Shown here: piece after piece, positions 1 to 11,527 of the stretch
Layout of the letters: every line of letters starts with the position of its first letter
Position numbering within the stretch: the first letter of the stretch is position 1
Translations under genes and position numbers: made by a program
Notes under the pieces: generated by a model
Told to the model about the DNA's origin: nothing
Database searches by the model: none
The model's input: the letters and a program-made list of their open reading frames with translations, nothing else
DNA from: Blastocladiella emersonii ATCC 22665
Taxonomy: Eukaryota; Blastocladiomycota; Blastocladiomycetes; Blastocladiales; Blastocladiaceae
Reading direction: 5' to 3'
NCBI GenBank assembly: GCA_025594325.1
Contig: JANHCV010000006.1
Coordinates: 1,674,001-1,738,000 of the forward strand
Length of the DNA: 64,000 nt

Positions 1-61
1 CCGTACGCTCACCGGGATAGCGGACTGACGTTGAGACTGACCCTCCCTCACAACCGTTCAG

Positions 62-482
62 GTACCACCGCAACGCCTTTATCCTGAGCCAGGCCGCGCA
101 CGCGTGGCACGCTGCTCTCTCCAACGACGTCGACGACTCGCCCGTGAAGCCGCTGCTCGACCTCTACTTCTCCTCGATCGACGAGCTCGGCAGCCGCACC
201 GACGCCGTCAGCGAGCTCGAGTACCGCGCGCGCCTGGTTGGGATCCTGCGCGAGCGGCTCCCCGCGCTCGCCGACCGCATCCCGGTCGACCAGTTCAAGG
301 CCGCGCTCGCGCCGCAGTCGCCCGCCGACACGGCGGCGCGCCGCCACTTCAAGCACGCGGCGTACCACGGCGTCACGGGCACGCCGCAGGTCCTCGTCAA
401 CGGCGTGCTCGACCCGCGCGCCGACGAGATCGAGTCGGTGAGCGCGTGGCGCGCGTACCTCGACGGGCTCGGCGGTCGGTAG
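62..482 (+). CDS. DsbA-like thioredoxin-fold protein, C-terminal exon (5' partial)
   Basis: Only the last exon is in the window. It begins after a splice acceptor (TTCAG at 57-61, preceded by CTGAC branch-like sequences) and reads YHRNAFILSQAAHAWHAAL..., ending at a TAG stop at 480-482. About 139 residues are visible. The segment GVTGTPQVLVNGV near the end is the cis-proline loop of thioredoxin-fold oxidoreductases (GTP before a beta strand). The all-helical insert before it (ELEYRARLVGILRER) fits the DsbA/2-hydroxychromene isomerase group. The CXXC active site, if there is one, would lie upstream of the window, so catalytic competence cannot be judged. The likely role is a thiol-disulfide or glutathione-linked oxidoreductase. 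Start, targeting signal and full length are unknown. Confidence 0.7.
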
Positions 483-640
483 TCGCTGAGAGTGATAAAT
501 ACGAGTCCCCGCGAGCAGAGGTTTTTGTGTGACTGCCCACTTGAGCGAACGTGAGGGTGAACGTGATCGGCCATCGCCGCGGTGCCGTCGGGGTCCAAAA
601 GCGCGGAAATGTCTCGCGGGCCGCGCCACGTGATGGGCGG

Positions 641-653
641 GAGACGCGTCGCG
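641..653 (+). promoter_or_regulatory. GAGACGCGTCGCG promoter element, copy 1
   Basis: Perfect 13-bp match with an ACGCGT core (the MluI site, as in the yeast MCB box). It lies about 590 bp upstream of the adenylyl cyclase ATG. The same 13-mer recurs in other intergenic regions of this window, so it is probably a transcription-factor site. Confidence 0.5.
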
Positions 654-938
654 CTGCGATGCCGGCGCGCGCGCTCGGCCTCCATCGCCGCCGACAGTGG
701 CACCTGCGCGAGGTCAGGACGACGAAGCGCCGCGCATCCCCCACCGCGCCGCGCCTCACACACATAGCCCGTGCGTGCGTCCGTGCCCACTCCGAGCGAG
801 CACTGCACACGCGCCTCCGCCCGCCCCGCTCGCGACCCGCGCCACCGCAGCGACCGCGACCGAGTGCCTGCCAGGGGTGGTGGTGCTACGAGCTGTTGCG
901 TCGGCCTGCTGCTGCCGTGTCATTCCGCCGCGAGCGTA

Positions 939-951
939 GAGACGCGTCGCG
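939..951 (+). promoter_or_regulatory. GAGACGCGTCGCG promoter element, copy 2
   Basis: Second perfect copy in the same promoter, about 285 bp upstream of the cyclase ATG and in the same orientation as copy 1. Confidence 0.5.
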
Positions 952-1233
952 CCACATTTTGTTCCGAAGCGCACGCGTCTCGCCGCGCCGCGCCCTTTCC
1001 GACCCGACCCCCCGCGCACTCGACCCCCAGCTCGGGCACACATGAATCAATGAAACGCAACTCGAGGCAACCGCACGGCCGAGCGCGTTCCACCACTCTC
1101 CCGCGACCTCTGACTCGAGCCGTCCGTATCGCGCCGCCGTCGGCCCCCGCACGAGTTGCGATCCTCACGCCCTTCCCCGCGCGCCCGTCTAGTACTCCTG
1201 CCCACATACTCACGCACTGAGCCCGCCGACGCC

Positions 1234-4200
1234 ATGGACTCCATCACCGAGGCGCCCACCGCGCCGGGATCGCCTCCGTCCCTGCCACCCGCGGATCCCC
1301 CACCCGCCACCACGTCTGCCGACCCTCCGCTCGCCGACTCGTTCCACGGAGACCAGCTCTCCTCGTCCGCGCCCGCCGCCTCCTCATCCACACCCGCGGC
1401 TGACCACCCGTCTGCCGGGTCGCTGACGGGTACGGGCACCAGCACCCCGCCGCGGTCCTCGCGCGACTCGCACCCGTCGAGCCGCACGGGCGCCGGCCCG
1501 CTTGGCGCGTCCACCACCACCCACTCGCTCCCGACCGGCAGCGCGTCGCCGTCCAGCAGCATCGGGCGCGGGAGCGGGAGCGCCGGGCGCGCGCTATCCA
1601 CGTCGTCGTCGACGTCGTCGTCGACGTCGTCGAGCCACGAGGCCGGGGCCGCCGCCGCGACTTCGGGTCCCGCGAGCCACCACGCGTCGAGCTCACCGCG
1701 CGCAATACGCAGCGCGGCCGTGACCACGACCAACGGCGACGAGCCCGACGCGCCCAGCGCCGGCGCCGCGTCGGGCGGCGAAACCCCGATCCAGCCCGCA
1801 ACCTCGACGGGCAAAGTGTTTGCGCCCGTCAAGACGATGCGCAGCCGGCGCATCTCGGAGCCGAACCGGCCCAGCAGCACCGCGCGCAGCTCGACGGTCC
1901 AAGGTGGCGGCGGGAGCACGTTCGGGTCGCCGCCGCCGCTCACGCCCATCGCCAGCACGCTCGACCGCCGCAAACATATCCACGGGTCCAATACCTCGCA
2001 CACGGGCGGTTTCGGGATCCACATGCACTCGCCCAGCGTGCCGTCGGGTCTCTCGCGCGTCCTGTACGACGGCGACGACGCGGTGGCGGGAGGAGCGTCG
2101 GGGAAGGGCGCCGGGGTGCCCGACGGCGCAAGGACACCGCCTGAGCCTGCCGCACCGCAGCCGAAAGCGGCGGCACCGAGTCCGGCGCCTGCGCCATCCA
2201 CGACCACGACGACAACGCCGGGCGGCGTCCGCGTCCCGCTATCCTCGGGCTCCGAGTCGTCCGGGTCCAACCTCCCGCGGTCCGACTCGCCGCGCGACTT
2301 TGACGCGCTGTTCAAGTCGCGCGACCTGCTTCCCCAACCGGGTTCCGACACCTCCGGCGCCAAGGACGACGAGGACCCCGGCGAGCGGCCATCGACGCGC
2401 GTCATCACCAAGCTGCTGGCGCTGTCCAAGAAGGCGCGGCGGTCGCGCGCGGGCTCAAAGTCGTCGCTCGACCAGGGCAACGGCCAGGGCACGCCCAACA
2501 GCGACGAGTCGCGGTCCACGTCCAACACCATGAAGCGGCCGACGTCCGCGCCGACCAAGACGCGCCAGCGCCGCGCGTCGTCCATCATCTCGGGGATCAT
2601 GGCGCCGATCGCCGCGGGCGGCGGCATCGGCACCGCCGGCGGGAACGGCGAGGAGTCAAGCGGCCAGCTCAGCGGCGACGGCAACGTGACGCGGTCGCGG
2701 TCGCGCACCAGCAGCATCGTGTCGTCGGCGGACGACGCGGGGCGGCGCGGGTCGCGGTCGAACGCCTCCACGACGGCGACCGGGACCCTCGTCGGCCGCA
2801 TCACGCTCGACCGCGAGGCGTCTATCGGCATGACGCCCGAGCGCGCCGCCGAGGCCGAGGCGATCCGCGAGCTCCTGCGCATCCCCGAGGCCGACATGGG
2901 GTCCAACCCGGACCTGCACGGCCGCGACGGCGGCGGCGGCGCGTCTGGCGCGAATATCTCCGTCAACCAGATCAACGGCGTCGTCAGCAACCTGTTCGGC
3001 GCGCGCCGCGCGCTCGACGACCCCGCGCTACGCAGCCTCCGCAACGCCCGACGGCGCGCTATGGGGAACAACGGGCCGGGCGGCGCGGCCGGGTCCGGGT
3101 TCGACATGTCATCGCCAAGCGGGAACGCCGTGTACGCGCCGGGTCCGCCGAGCGCGACCGCTGCAGCGGGCTCGCCGGTCCGCAGCCCGCCCATGAGCGG
3201 TATCGGCGGCGAGTTCACCGACTCGATGGGCGGCGGCGGCGGCGGTGGCGGCGGCGTGGACTCGTTCTCGAGCTCGGCGCACGCGAGCGGCCCGCTGCCG
3301 TACGACGCGACCAGTCGGACCGGCCCGCTCCCGTCAGCGCTGACTGCGAGCAGCAGCGGGACGGGGTCGGGCAACTCGCACGGTGCGGCGACGGCCGCGT
3401 GGCACCACCTGCGCGGGACGCCGACGGAGGCGTCGACGCACTCGCTGCCGTCGCGCGCCGCCATGGCGAGTAACTGGATCAAGTCAAACGCGGACCTCAA
3501 GGGCCACGGGTCCGGCACCATCGCGGTTTCGGGGACCGGGCGCACGGGCGGGGCCAGCTCGCCCGGCGGCGCGGCCAGCGTCGAGTCGTCGGCGCTCGCC
3601 GGGTCCGGCGGGATCCCGCCGCGGTACGGGTCCGGCCCGCGCGAGCGCGCGCTCACGTCCGTCATCGCCAAGCTCAAGAGCGGCGCGGCGGCCGCCAAGG
3701 AGCGCGGGTCCGCGTCGTCGCTCGCGCGCCAGTCGTCGGCGGGCGGGTCCGGGTCGATTTCGTCCAAGTCGAACGGTACGCGTCCCGCCACTCTTGCAAC
3801 GCGGCGAGTGAGAGAAATCTCACACCCGCGCACTGTAGCCCCGTCGATCCAGCAACTCGCGCACCCGCGACTGCCGACATGCACGACCGAGCCCGTTTCC
3901 GCGGATACCGCGGGCGGCGACGGCCTAGTCCAGTCGCCGTCGCTGCTCGCGACGCTCATCGACCCAGCGCTGCGGCGCAAATCGTCGTCGGCGTCGGCGG
4001 GCACCGTGCCGATCCACGGTTCGGCCGCGCTGCTCAACGCGTCGAGCGCCATGAGCGGGTCCGCGTCGGGGCTCCCGAAACCGATCATGCCGCACGCGCA
4101 GGGGAGCGCCGGCGGCGGGAGCAGCGCGGGCGGCGACGAGCCGCTGGTGCCGTCGATCCCGTCGCTGTTCGGGATCGATAACCCGACCATCAAGCTGCAG

Positions 4201-7200
4201 AGCCCCGACTCGGAGGATCCGGGCCACGGACACGGGATGGGCGGCGGGAGCAGCGGGGCCATGGGCGGCGGGCACGCGGGCGGCGGCGTTGGTGGTAGTG
4301 GTGGGGCACACGGCGCGCTCGGGCATGGAGGCGGCGGCAAGGCGGGTCTGCCGACGCACCGGTCGCAGGCGGCGTCGACGTACACGCTGACTCTGCCGTC
4401 GCTGCTGACGAGCAACCCGTTCAAGGCGCTGCGACTGTCGCCGGACCTCGAGGAGCTCTACCACATCTACTACTACCACCAGAACAAGGCCATCTTCCAG
4501 TCGCTCACGTTCCAGGTGATTGCGCTGTACGTCATGTACCTCGGGTGGAACCTGTTCCAGTACGCGCAGTTCTCGATGCTCATGGTGTGGGGCCCCGCGC
4601 TCGGCCTGCTCGTGACGCTGCTGGCGGGCGCGTGGCTGCACTTTGGGCAGGACGAGAGCGACCTCGTCTTCGCCAACGTGATCGTCGGCGTGTCGCTCGG
4701 CAGCGTGCTGCTGTCCAACAACCTGCTGCGCGATACGTGCTTCTTCACGTCGCCGTACTGGGACAACGTGATGCACCTCAACCAGCCGCTGTTCTGCGGG
4801 TTCATCTACTGGATGCTGCGCGCGCCGCTGCAGCACCGGTGCGCGATCGGCTGGGGGTTCACGGTGCTGCAGATCACCATCGACGTGACGGGCAGCTGCC
4901 ACCCGGCGGTCCTCGGCGCCAGCGCCATCGTGTACGTGGTCGTCAACATCATCGGCATGTTCTTCGCCTTCTTCTCCGAGGTCGCCAACCGCAACGCCTT
5001 CCTGCGCACCCGCGAGGTGTACAAGCACCAGGGCAAGCTGCACCTCGCCAAGGAGCAGTCCGAGGCGCTCCTGCGCATGGTGCTCCCCGCGCGCGTCATC
5101 GAGGACCTCAAGCGCGGCGTCGAGGGCGCCGGCTACCTCAGCGGACGCAGCACGTTCCAGGAGCTGCACAACGTGACGATCCTGTTCGCGGATATCGTCG
5201 GGTTCACCGAGTTCTCGTCTCGCGTCAGCGCGACCAAGCTCGTGCTCGTGCTCAGCGACATGTTCGCCGAGATCGACAACGTGTGCGAGTCGCTCGGCCT
5301 CGAGAAGATCAAGACGATCGGCGACTGCTACCAGTGCTGCGGCGGGGTGCCCGAGCCGGTCGCCGACGACGCCGAGGCGGCCGTCTGGGCCGAGCGCATG
5401 TGCATGCTGGGCGTCGAGATCATCCAGGGCGTCGCCAAGACGGCGCGCCGCATCAAGTACCCGCTGCGCGTGCGCGTCGGCATCCACACGGGGTCCGTTA
5501 TGGCCGGGATCATGGGCATCCACAAGCTCAAGTACGACGTGTGGTCCAAGGACGTCGACATCGCCTCGCAGATGGAGCAGTCGGCCACCGCCGATATCCC
5601 ACACCTCTCGGCCCCGACCCACGCCCTGCTCGTCGGCAACGCGTGTGATAACGGCATGACGTTCGCCCCCGCGCCCGACGTCGTGTACGAGGACCCCGAG
5701 CCCATCAAGACCTTCAACCTCGCGCGATACGTCTTCTCCAAGGTCGTCGACGGTAACTTTGTCACCATCACCCACCCGATGCCCGAGGCGCCGCGGTCCG
5801 CGACGGTGGCCATCGCGTCGGCCAAGATCGGCGGCGGCGAGCCCGTGGCGAGCCCCAAGAGCAGCGTGCCCAAGCTGCCCGCTGCTGCTGCTCCTGAGCA
5901 GGCCAAGAGTGAGCCATCGGCGACGGCGGCTCCCGCGACGAGCGACGCTGCAGCACCCGCGACTTCGACGACAACCGACGGTGCTCCCGCAGCAGCTCCC
6001 GCCGACCCCGCTGCCGCGACCACGACCACGACGGCCACGACGACGGCGAGTCCCGCGCCCGCCCGTGCGTCGGCGCCCATCGTCCCGCCAATATCCACGT
6101 CGCCGGCGCCCGTCGTGTTCCCGATCCCCGGTCCGGGCGAGGACCCGGGCACCGAGCTGACACCGAGCAACAAGCCGATCGCGGCGTTCCTGTCGGTGGC
6201 GAACGCGGACGCGCTGCTGCTCGACGACGCGCGCGCGCTGCGCGAGTCGGTGCAGGCGCAGCGCAAGCTGTTCCTCGACTTTGAGCGGCAGCTGCACTGG
6301 TTCTTTGGCACGTTCCGCGACCGCAAGCTCGAGGAGGAGTACAAGAACGACTACATGGAGCACCACGGCATGGACCTCATGTACGCCATGGCGCTGATGG
6401 TGGTCGTTAAGGTCATGTTCATCGCGGTGGCCGTGTTGGTGCTGGACGTGCCGGGCGCCGGGTACGCGGGCGACGTGAGCGCGGCAGTCATCACGGCTGG
6501 CGTCGTGGGCGTGGCGTCGGTGCGGTACCGGCAGTGCGCGGCGACCGAGGTCAAGGCCAACGACAAGAACGTGTCGGGCCTGTGGATCGGGTCGGAGCGC
6601 GACCTCGGGTCGACCGACTCGCTGACCAAGTTCACGCGGTGGCACCAGTGGCGGCCCAACACGCTCAGCCTGGTTGCGCTCGTGCTGTCGTTTGTCGGCG
6701 ACATTGTGCGGGTCCAGTTTGCGCGCACCGTGTACCCGTCGTACCAGCACGCAAGCGTGCTGATGCTGCAGTTCTCGACCACGCTGTTCGTCGGCCTGCG
6801 CACGCGCCAGCTGTCGCTGCTCGCCTTCTCGTGGATCCCGCTGTACGCGGTGCTGTACTTCGTCGGGATTTCGGCGACGCAGGGCGTCGAGCCGGCCATC
6901 ACGTCCGACATCTCGCAGCCCGCGCTCATGTTCATCATCACGATGCTCATGGTGTACACGACCAACCACGCCATGGACCTGCAGTTCCGGCGCAACTTCC
7001 AGATGAAGCGGTTCCTCGAGGGCAAGCTCAACGAGATCCGCATCGTGCAGAAGGACACGGAGCGGCTGCTGCTCAACATCTTCCCCCTGGACGTGGCGCA
7101 GCGGCTGCGCGTCAACCCGACGCTGCGCATCGCCGACGGGCTCGAGGACGTGTCGGTCATCTTCGGGTACATATCCAACTTCGACTCGCTCGACCTCCCG

Positions 7201-7942
7201 CCGGCGCTCGCCCTCAAGCTGCTCAACGAGATCATCTGCGACATTGACGAGCTGTGCCTGCGGCACCACGTCGAGAAGATCAAGACGATCGGGACCAAGT
7301 ACCTGGCGCTGACGAAAGACGACGTGGCGGGGACGTCGGTCCCGCACGCGGTGCGCATGGCTGAGTTCGCGCTCAACCTGCGCCAGGTCATCTCGTCGTA
7401 CAACGACCAGTTCTTCTCGCACATGTACTGCAACAACTTCATGGTGCGCATCGGGATCAACTGCGGGCCCGTCGTCGCGGGCGTGATCGGGACGTCTAAG
7501 TACTCGTTTGGTGCGCTCTTTCCTCGCCGTGGAACACTGGTGGCCCAGACACTGACCCGAGAACGCATGAACAGACGTGTGGGGCGATGCCGTCAACGTG
7601 TCCTCGCGCATGGAGTCGAACGGCATGGACAACATGATCCACGTGTCGCAGTCGACGTACGACCACCTGCACCCGCAGTACGAGTTCCAGTCGCGCGGCC
7701 AGGTCGCCATCAAGGGCAAGGGCATGATGTCGACCTACTTTTTGCTCGGCCGCCGCAAGCACGCGCAACCGCAGCATTACGGCGGTGGGGGAAGCGGCGG
7801 ATCGGGCACGGTGCCACCACCCGCGACGATCCACAAGACCGTGTCGACGGGCGCCGACGACGGCGGACCTCCGCCAGAACCAGTTTTGGCGGGAGCGGCA
7901 GCAGCAAGGGGAAGCGAAGCGGTGGCCACGGCGACTACGTAG
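1234..7942 (+). CDS. Twelve-span class III adenylyl cyclase (metazoan-type tmAC) with a very long N-terminal region
   Basis: Makes cAMP from ATP at a membrane. The start is ATG 1234 (GACGCCATGG context). A 64-bp intron (7511-7574) restores the C2 motif as KYSF|DVWGDAVNVSSRMES; the product is about 2214 aa. Residues 1 to about 1060 are Ser/Gly/Pro-rich and probably disordered. A first hydrophobic cluster (about 1085-1250) precedes cyclase domain C1 (about 1310-1490), which has both metal aspartates (FADIVGFTEF and KIKTIGDCY). A second membrane cluster (about 1712-1900) precedes C2 (about 1970-2150). C2 lacks the metal aspartates (VIFGYISNF, TIGTKYL) but keeps the purine Lys (EKIKTIG), the Asp of DVWG and the Asn/Arg of VNVSSRMES. 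That division of labour is the one seen in mammalian tmACs. A 63-bp segment (3776-3838) looks like a second, frame-preserving intron; if spliced out, the protein is 2193 aa. Confidence 0.9.
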
Positions 7943-8476
7943 TTGGGCACGACAATAGAGAAATTTTGATCTCCCACGCGGCCGCGAGCGGGCGCGGGAC
8001 ACGCGAGACACGCACGCGTCGCGATATCATGTGAGACGTGGGTGACTCGATGCAGGGAGGTGGGTGACCATCCGGGCCGGGCGACTACCTGGCTGGATGG
8101 GCGATTAATTTAAGGGGACGCGTAACCACGTGGCTCAGCAGCAGCGTCCAGTGACGCGTGGAGACGCGCAGCGGGAGGCAACCGCGCCGCGGCGGCTGCA
8201 CGCTGTGCTGTGCGGACAGCGAGCGAGAGAAGGCGCGTCGCAGCGACCACCACCGCGCGCCGCGCCGCTGCCCTGCCCTGCCCCGCCTCGCCCCCGACGC
8301 GCCGTGATCAGCGCGTCCAGCACTTGGAGCTTGCTGCAACGAGCCCGCGCTGCTCCGACTCGACGCACTCGCATCCACGCAACGTAACAACGCACCACAC
8401 CACACGCGCGCGACTCGCACCTCCCGCGCTCGTGTCCCGCTCATCCATCACTCTCGACTCCACCCCACCACCAACC
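7943..8476. other. Intergenic: cyclase 3' end and promoter of the oxysterol-binding protein gene
   Basis: No gene seen. Partial relatives of the ACGCGT promoter element occur at 8013-8023 (CACGCGTCGCG) and around 8152-8168. Confidence 0.5.
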
Positions 8477-10068
8477 ATGGCCGACAACGACGCGTCGACG
8501 GCGGCGACGCAGGCGGCCGCGAGCGACCCGGACGCGGCCAACGTGGTGCCGGCGGCGCACAAGTCGCAGTTCATGCAGTTCATCAAGACGCTGGCGTCGT
8601 TCACGGGCGACCTGTCGCAGCTGACGTGTCCGGCGTTCCTGCTGTCGGGCGTGTCGCTGCTCGAGTACAGCGCGCACTGGGCCGACCACCCGGAGCTGTT
8701 CGCGGCGATTGCGACCCACGGCGACCCGGCCGAGCGCATGGTCGCGGTCGCGCGCTGGTTCATCTCGACGCTGTACGGGTCGTTCCACTCGCGGTGCAAG
8801 ACGGGCACCGAGAAGAAGCCCTTCAACCCGGTCCTCGGCGAGCTCTTCTACTGCCACTGGCCCGCCCAGGGCGCCAGCGAGACCGCCGCCGCGTACCCGC
8901 GCACCGCCATGATCTGCGAGCAGGTCTCGCACCACCCGCCCGTCGGCGCCTTCTACATCGACAACGACAACAAGAACATTTTCCTCAACGGCCACTGTAC
9001 GCGCTTTCTCGTTTGCGGGACGTGTCTCGCGCGCATCTCACTGACCCCCGCGCGTCCGACTCGCTCGTAGGCGGCCAGAAGACCAAGTTCAAGACGGCGA
9101 GCATCAAGGTCGAGCAGACGGGCCGCGCCGTGCTGACCGTGTACCCGCCGGGCACCACGTCGGCGACGCCGGGCGCCGTGCCCGACGAGTACTTCATCAC
9201 GCTGCCCGAGATGACCCTGCGCGGCCTGCTGACGGGGCAGCTGTTTGTCGAGCTGCAGGGCAAGTCGTCCATCACGTCGTCGTCGGGCTTCCAGGCCACC
9301 TTCGAGTACCTGCCCAAGCCGTGGTTCGGCGGCGAGTACCACTGCGTCAAGGGCACCATTGCGCGGCTCGACCTCGACGCGTTCGCCTCGTCGAGCTCGG
9401 GCGACTCGCCCAAGGCCGCCAAAAAGTCGGGGAGCAAGAAGAACAAGGAGGAAAAGGACAAGAAGAAGCTCGCGGCGCTCGTCGCCGCGGCCGCCGCGTC
9501 GACCACGGGCTCGGCGACCCCGCTGTACTCGATCCAGGGCAAGTGGACCACGCAGTGCACCGTGACGCGGTACGCCGACGACGAGACCGAGGTGCTGTTC
9601 GACGCCGACGACCACCCGATGGTCGCCCCGCACGTCAAGCCGCTCGACCAGCAGACCGACCTCGAGTCGCGCAAGCTGTGGGGCAAGGTCGCCGCCTCGC
9701 TGACCGCCGGCGACTACTCGGCCGCCACCGCGGGCAAGTCCGCCATCGAGGACGCCCAGCGCGCGCTCCGCAAGCAGCGCGCCGAGGCCGGCGACCAGTG
9801 GGCGCCACGCCATTTCGTGTTCGTCAGCGACGCCGCCGCCGACGCGTCGTCGTCGGGCTCGGGCTCGGGCGGGTCCGCGCCCGTGTCCCCCGATACCGCG
9901 TCCGTCCACAGCGCACGCTCCGGCGACCTCTCGGCCAGCCGCTCGTCGCTCCGCAGCCTCGGCGCCGCGGCCGCCGCCGGCGGGAACACTGAGAGTCTCA
10001 TGGACGACGGCCTGTGGACGTTCGTCGAGCTCGCGGCCGCGGCCAACGCGTCGACGGCGTCGAGCTGA
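8477..10068 (+). CDS. Oxysterol-binding-protein-related lipid transfer protein (short ORP/Osh type)
   Basis: A cytosolic lipid exchanger of the ORP family, which swaps sterol or phosphatidylserine for PI4P at membrane contacts. The start is ATG 8477 (ACCATGGCC). One 74-bp intron (8997-9070, GTACGC...CTGAC...TAG) joins NGHC to GQKTKF; the stop is at 10066 and the length 505 aa. The ORP fingerprint EQVSHHPP lies near residue 156, after KPFNPVLGELF, and the PI4P-binding beta core follows (YFITLPEMTLRGLLTG, FQATFEYLPKPWFGGEYH). There is no PH domain, ankyrin block or obvious FFAT motif, so this is a minimal ORD-only protein like yeast Osh4-7. A lysine-rich linker (about residues 285-305) and a Ser/Ala-rich C-terminal tail are peculiar to this copy. 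Substrate choice cannot be read from the sequence. Confidence 0.93.
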
Positions 10069-10240
10069 GCGCGTGTCGAACGATGGCGACGCGTGTACGT
10101 GCGCGCTCGGGCGCGCGAGAGAGCAGGAGGAGCACCGGAGATGTCTGTCGTTGGTTGACTTGTCCTAGTCTAAGCGGTAATAAGAGATTCAAATCATTGT
10201 TCAAGAGCACGAGCGCGCGCGAGTGGAGAAAGGATATCAG

Positions 10241-11527
10241 TCAGACCTGGGCCAAGGGAACCGACCGGCTGGTTGCAGCGCCGCCGCTTCCGACCGACAT
10301 GGACTTGGTCATCGACACGGTGCCCACGACATTTACCGAGACGTTCGTGCTCGCCGACGCCGCGGTAGGCGGGTCGGACCCCGAACTCGTCGCCGACATG
10401 CCGTCGGTCGGGTTGCCCGCGGGCCCAACGAGGTGCGGCCGGCGCACGCCCACGAACAGCAGGTTGCCGAAGATGACCATCAGCGACATGCGCGAAAGCG
10501 CCGTGGCCATGCGCATCGTGACGAGCCCGAACGCCCACATCACGCGCAGCGTCACGTTCAGGATCGTGCACGTCATGGAGAACAGGAGCACGACCATCTT
10601 GGTCTTGTCGAACGCGACCGAGGCGGAAGCTTGTACGATCGACGTCCGGCGGCGCGGTTTCGCCTTGCCCGTCCGCGGCGAGCCTAGCACGCTGAAACGG
10701 CGCCGCGTGTTGAGTTTGTTGGTCGGATCGGGCTGGGCCGCTGGAGTTGTGGTGAGCAGCGGCGTCGGCGAGTTGGGCGTGAGCAGGGCCGACGACTGCC
10801 CGGCGGCCGATGCGCTGGACGGCGAGATGGTGGACCCGCTCGCGAGGGACCCGCCTGCGGTCGCCGTCGCGCTGCCGCTGCTCGAGGTGCGGACGACGGA
10901 CCCCGTGGCCGATGGCGTGTTCGTCAGCACCATGGTCTTGGCCTGGCCGTCCTTGATGGCCTCCATGCGGCGCACGTTCTCGAGCACGATCATCATGATG
11001 GTCACGTCGGACCACAGCATGAACCCGTCGGTGATGACCTCGAACGGCAGCCGCGTCATGAGCCAGACGTAGACGAGCGGGTGCTTGAAGAACGTGTACC
11101 CGCCCATGAGCGACTGGACGGCCATGGTCGCGATCATCGGGTACAGCGACGCGAGGAGCAGGCCGCACGCGACGCGCGGGCCGTACTTGCGGACCGCCGG
11201 GTACCGCTGGCTCAGGTTGCGCGCGACGGGGACCACGTTCATGAACCGCTCGGTCGAAAAGCCGAGGACGAGCCCGTACGCGGTGGTCACCACGGTGAAG
11301 GTGCCCAGCAGCTGGAACAGGTTCGACGCGAGCGCGCCCGCCGGCGACGTGTTGGGCGCCGTGAACGGGTCCACGACCTGCGTGTATAGGCTGTTGAGCG
11401 TGATGCCGACGGCGCACGTCCAGCTCGAGACCGGGTATTTTTCCCACAGCTTGAAGTGCGAGCGGAAGGTCACCAGCAGAATCGTCAAGGCCATGGTCCC
11501 GCCATCGAGGAAGTCTTCGAGTGCCAT
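10241..11527 (-). CDS. Unknown seven-span membrane protein with a Ser/Thr-rich cytoplasmic loop
   Basis: A single-exon ORF. The preferred start is ATG 11527 (MALEDFLDGGT, 428 aa); an upstream in-frame ATG at 11602 would add 25 residues. Seven hydrophobic stretches are visible: TMALTILLVTF, SSWTCAVGITLNSLY, LLGTFTVVTTAYGLVLGF, CGLLLASLYPMIATMAV, a long one around the HPLVYVW and DVTIMMIVL segments, KMVVLLFSMTCTILNVTL and MSLMVIFGNLLFVGV. A Ser/Thr/Pro-rich loop of about 110 residues with basic RRR clusters sits between spans 5 and 6, followed by a Ser/Thr-rich tail. The topology resembles a G-protein-coupled receptor, but no GPCR family motif was recognised, so it is left as an unknown 7-TM protein. 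It converges tail to tail with the oxysterol-binding protein gene (172 bp between stops). Confidence 0.7.
   Translation of the reverse strand: MALEDFLDGGTMALTILLVTFRSHFKLWEKYPVSSWTCAVGITLNSLYTQVVDPFTAPNTSPAGALASNLFQLLGTFTVVTTAYGLVLGFSTERFMNVVPVARNLSQRYPAVRKYGPRVACGLLLASLYPMIATMAVQSLMGGYTFFKHPLVYVWLMTRLPFEVITDGFMLWSDVTIMMIVLENVRRMEAIKDGQAKTMVLTNTPSATGSVVRTSSSGSATATAGGSLASGSTISPSSASAAGQSSALLTPNSPTPLLTTTPAAQPDPTNKLNTRRRFSVLGSPRTGKAKPRRRTSIVQASASVAFDKTKMVVLLFSMTCTILNVTLRVMWAFGLVTMRMATALSRMSLMVIFGNLLFVGVRRPHLVGPAGNPTDGMSATSSGSDPPTAASASTNVSVNVVGTVSMTKSMSVGSGGAATSRSVPLAQV

Larger units (their letters stand above)
483..1233. other. Intergenic: 3' flank of DsbA-like gene and promoter/5' leader of the adenylyl cyclase
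   Basis: No convincing coding exon. The region holds two perfect copies of the GAGACGCGTCGCG element (641-653 and 939-951). Open frames here lack splice signals or family resemblance. Confidence 0.6.

Noticed and set aside
1599-1632. Tandem (GTCGTCGTCGAC) repeat resembling a microsatellite or CRISPR-like spacing
   Set aside because: It is inside the cyclase reading frame and encodes the low-complexity STSSSTSSS stretch. There are no spacers.
3925-7725. A 1266-codon minus-strand open frame and a 1125-codon one at 1047-4424
   Set aside because: They lie antisense to the cyclase and read as His/Arg/Asp-rich or Pro/Ser-rich nonsense. The plus strand carries intact cyclase motifs.
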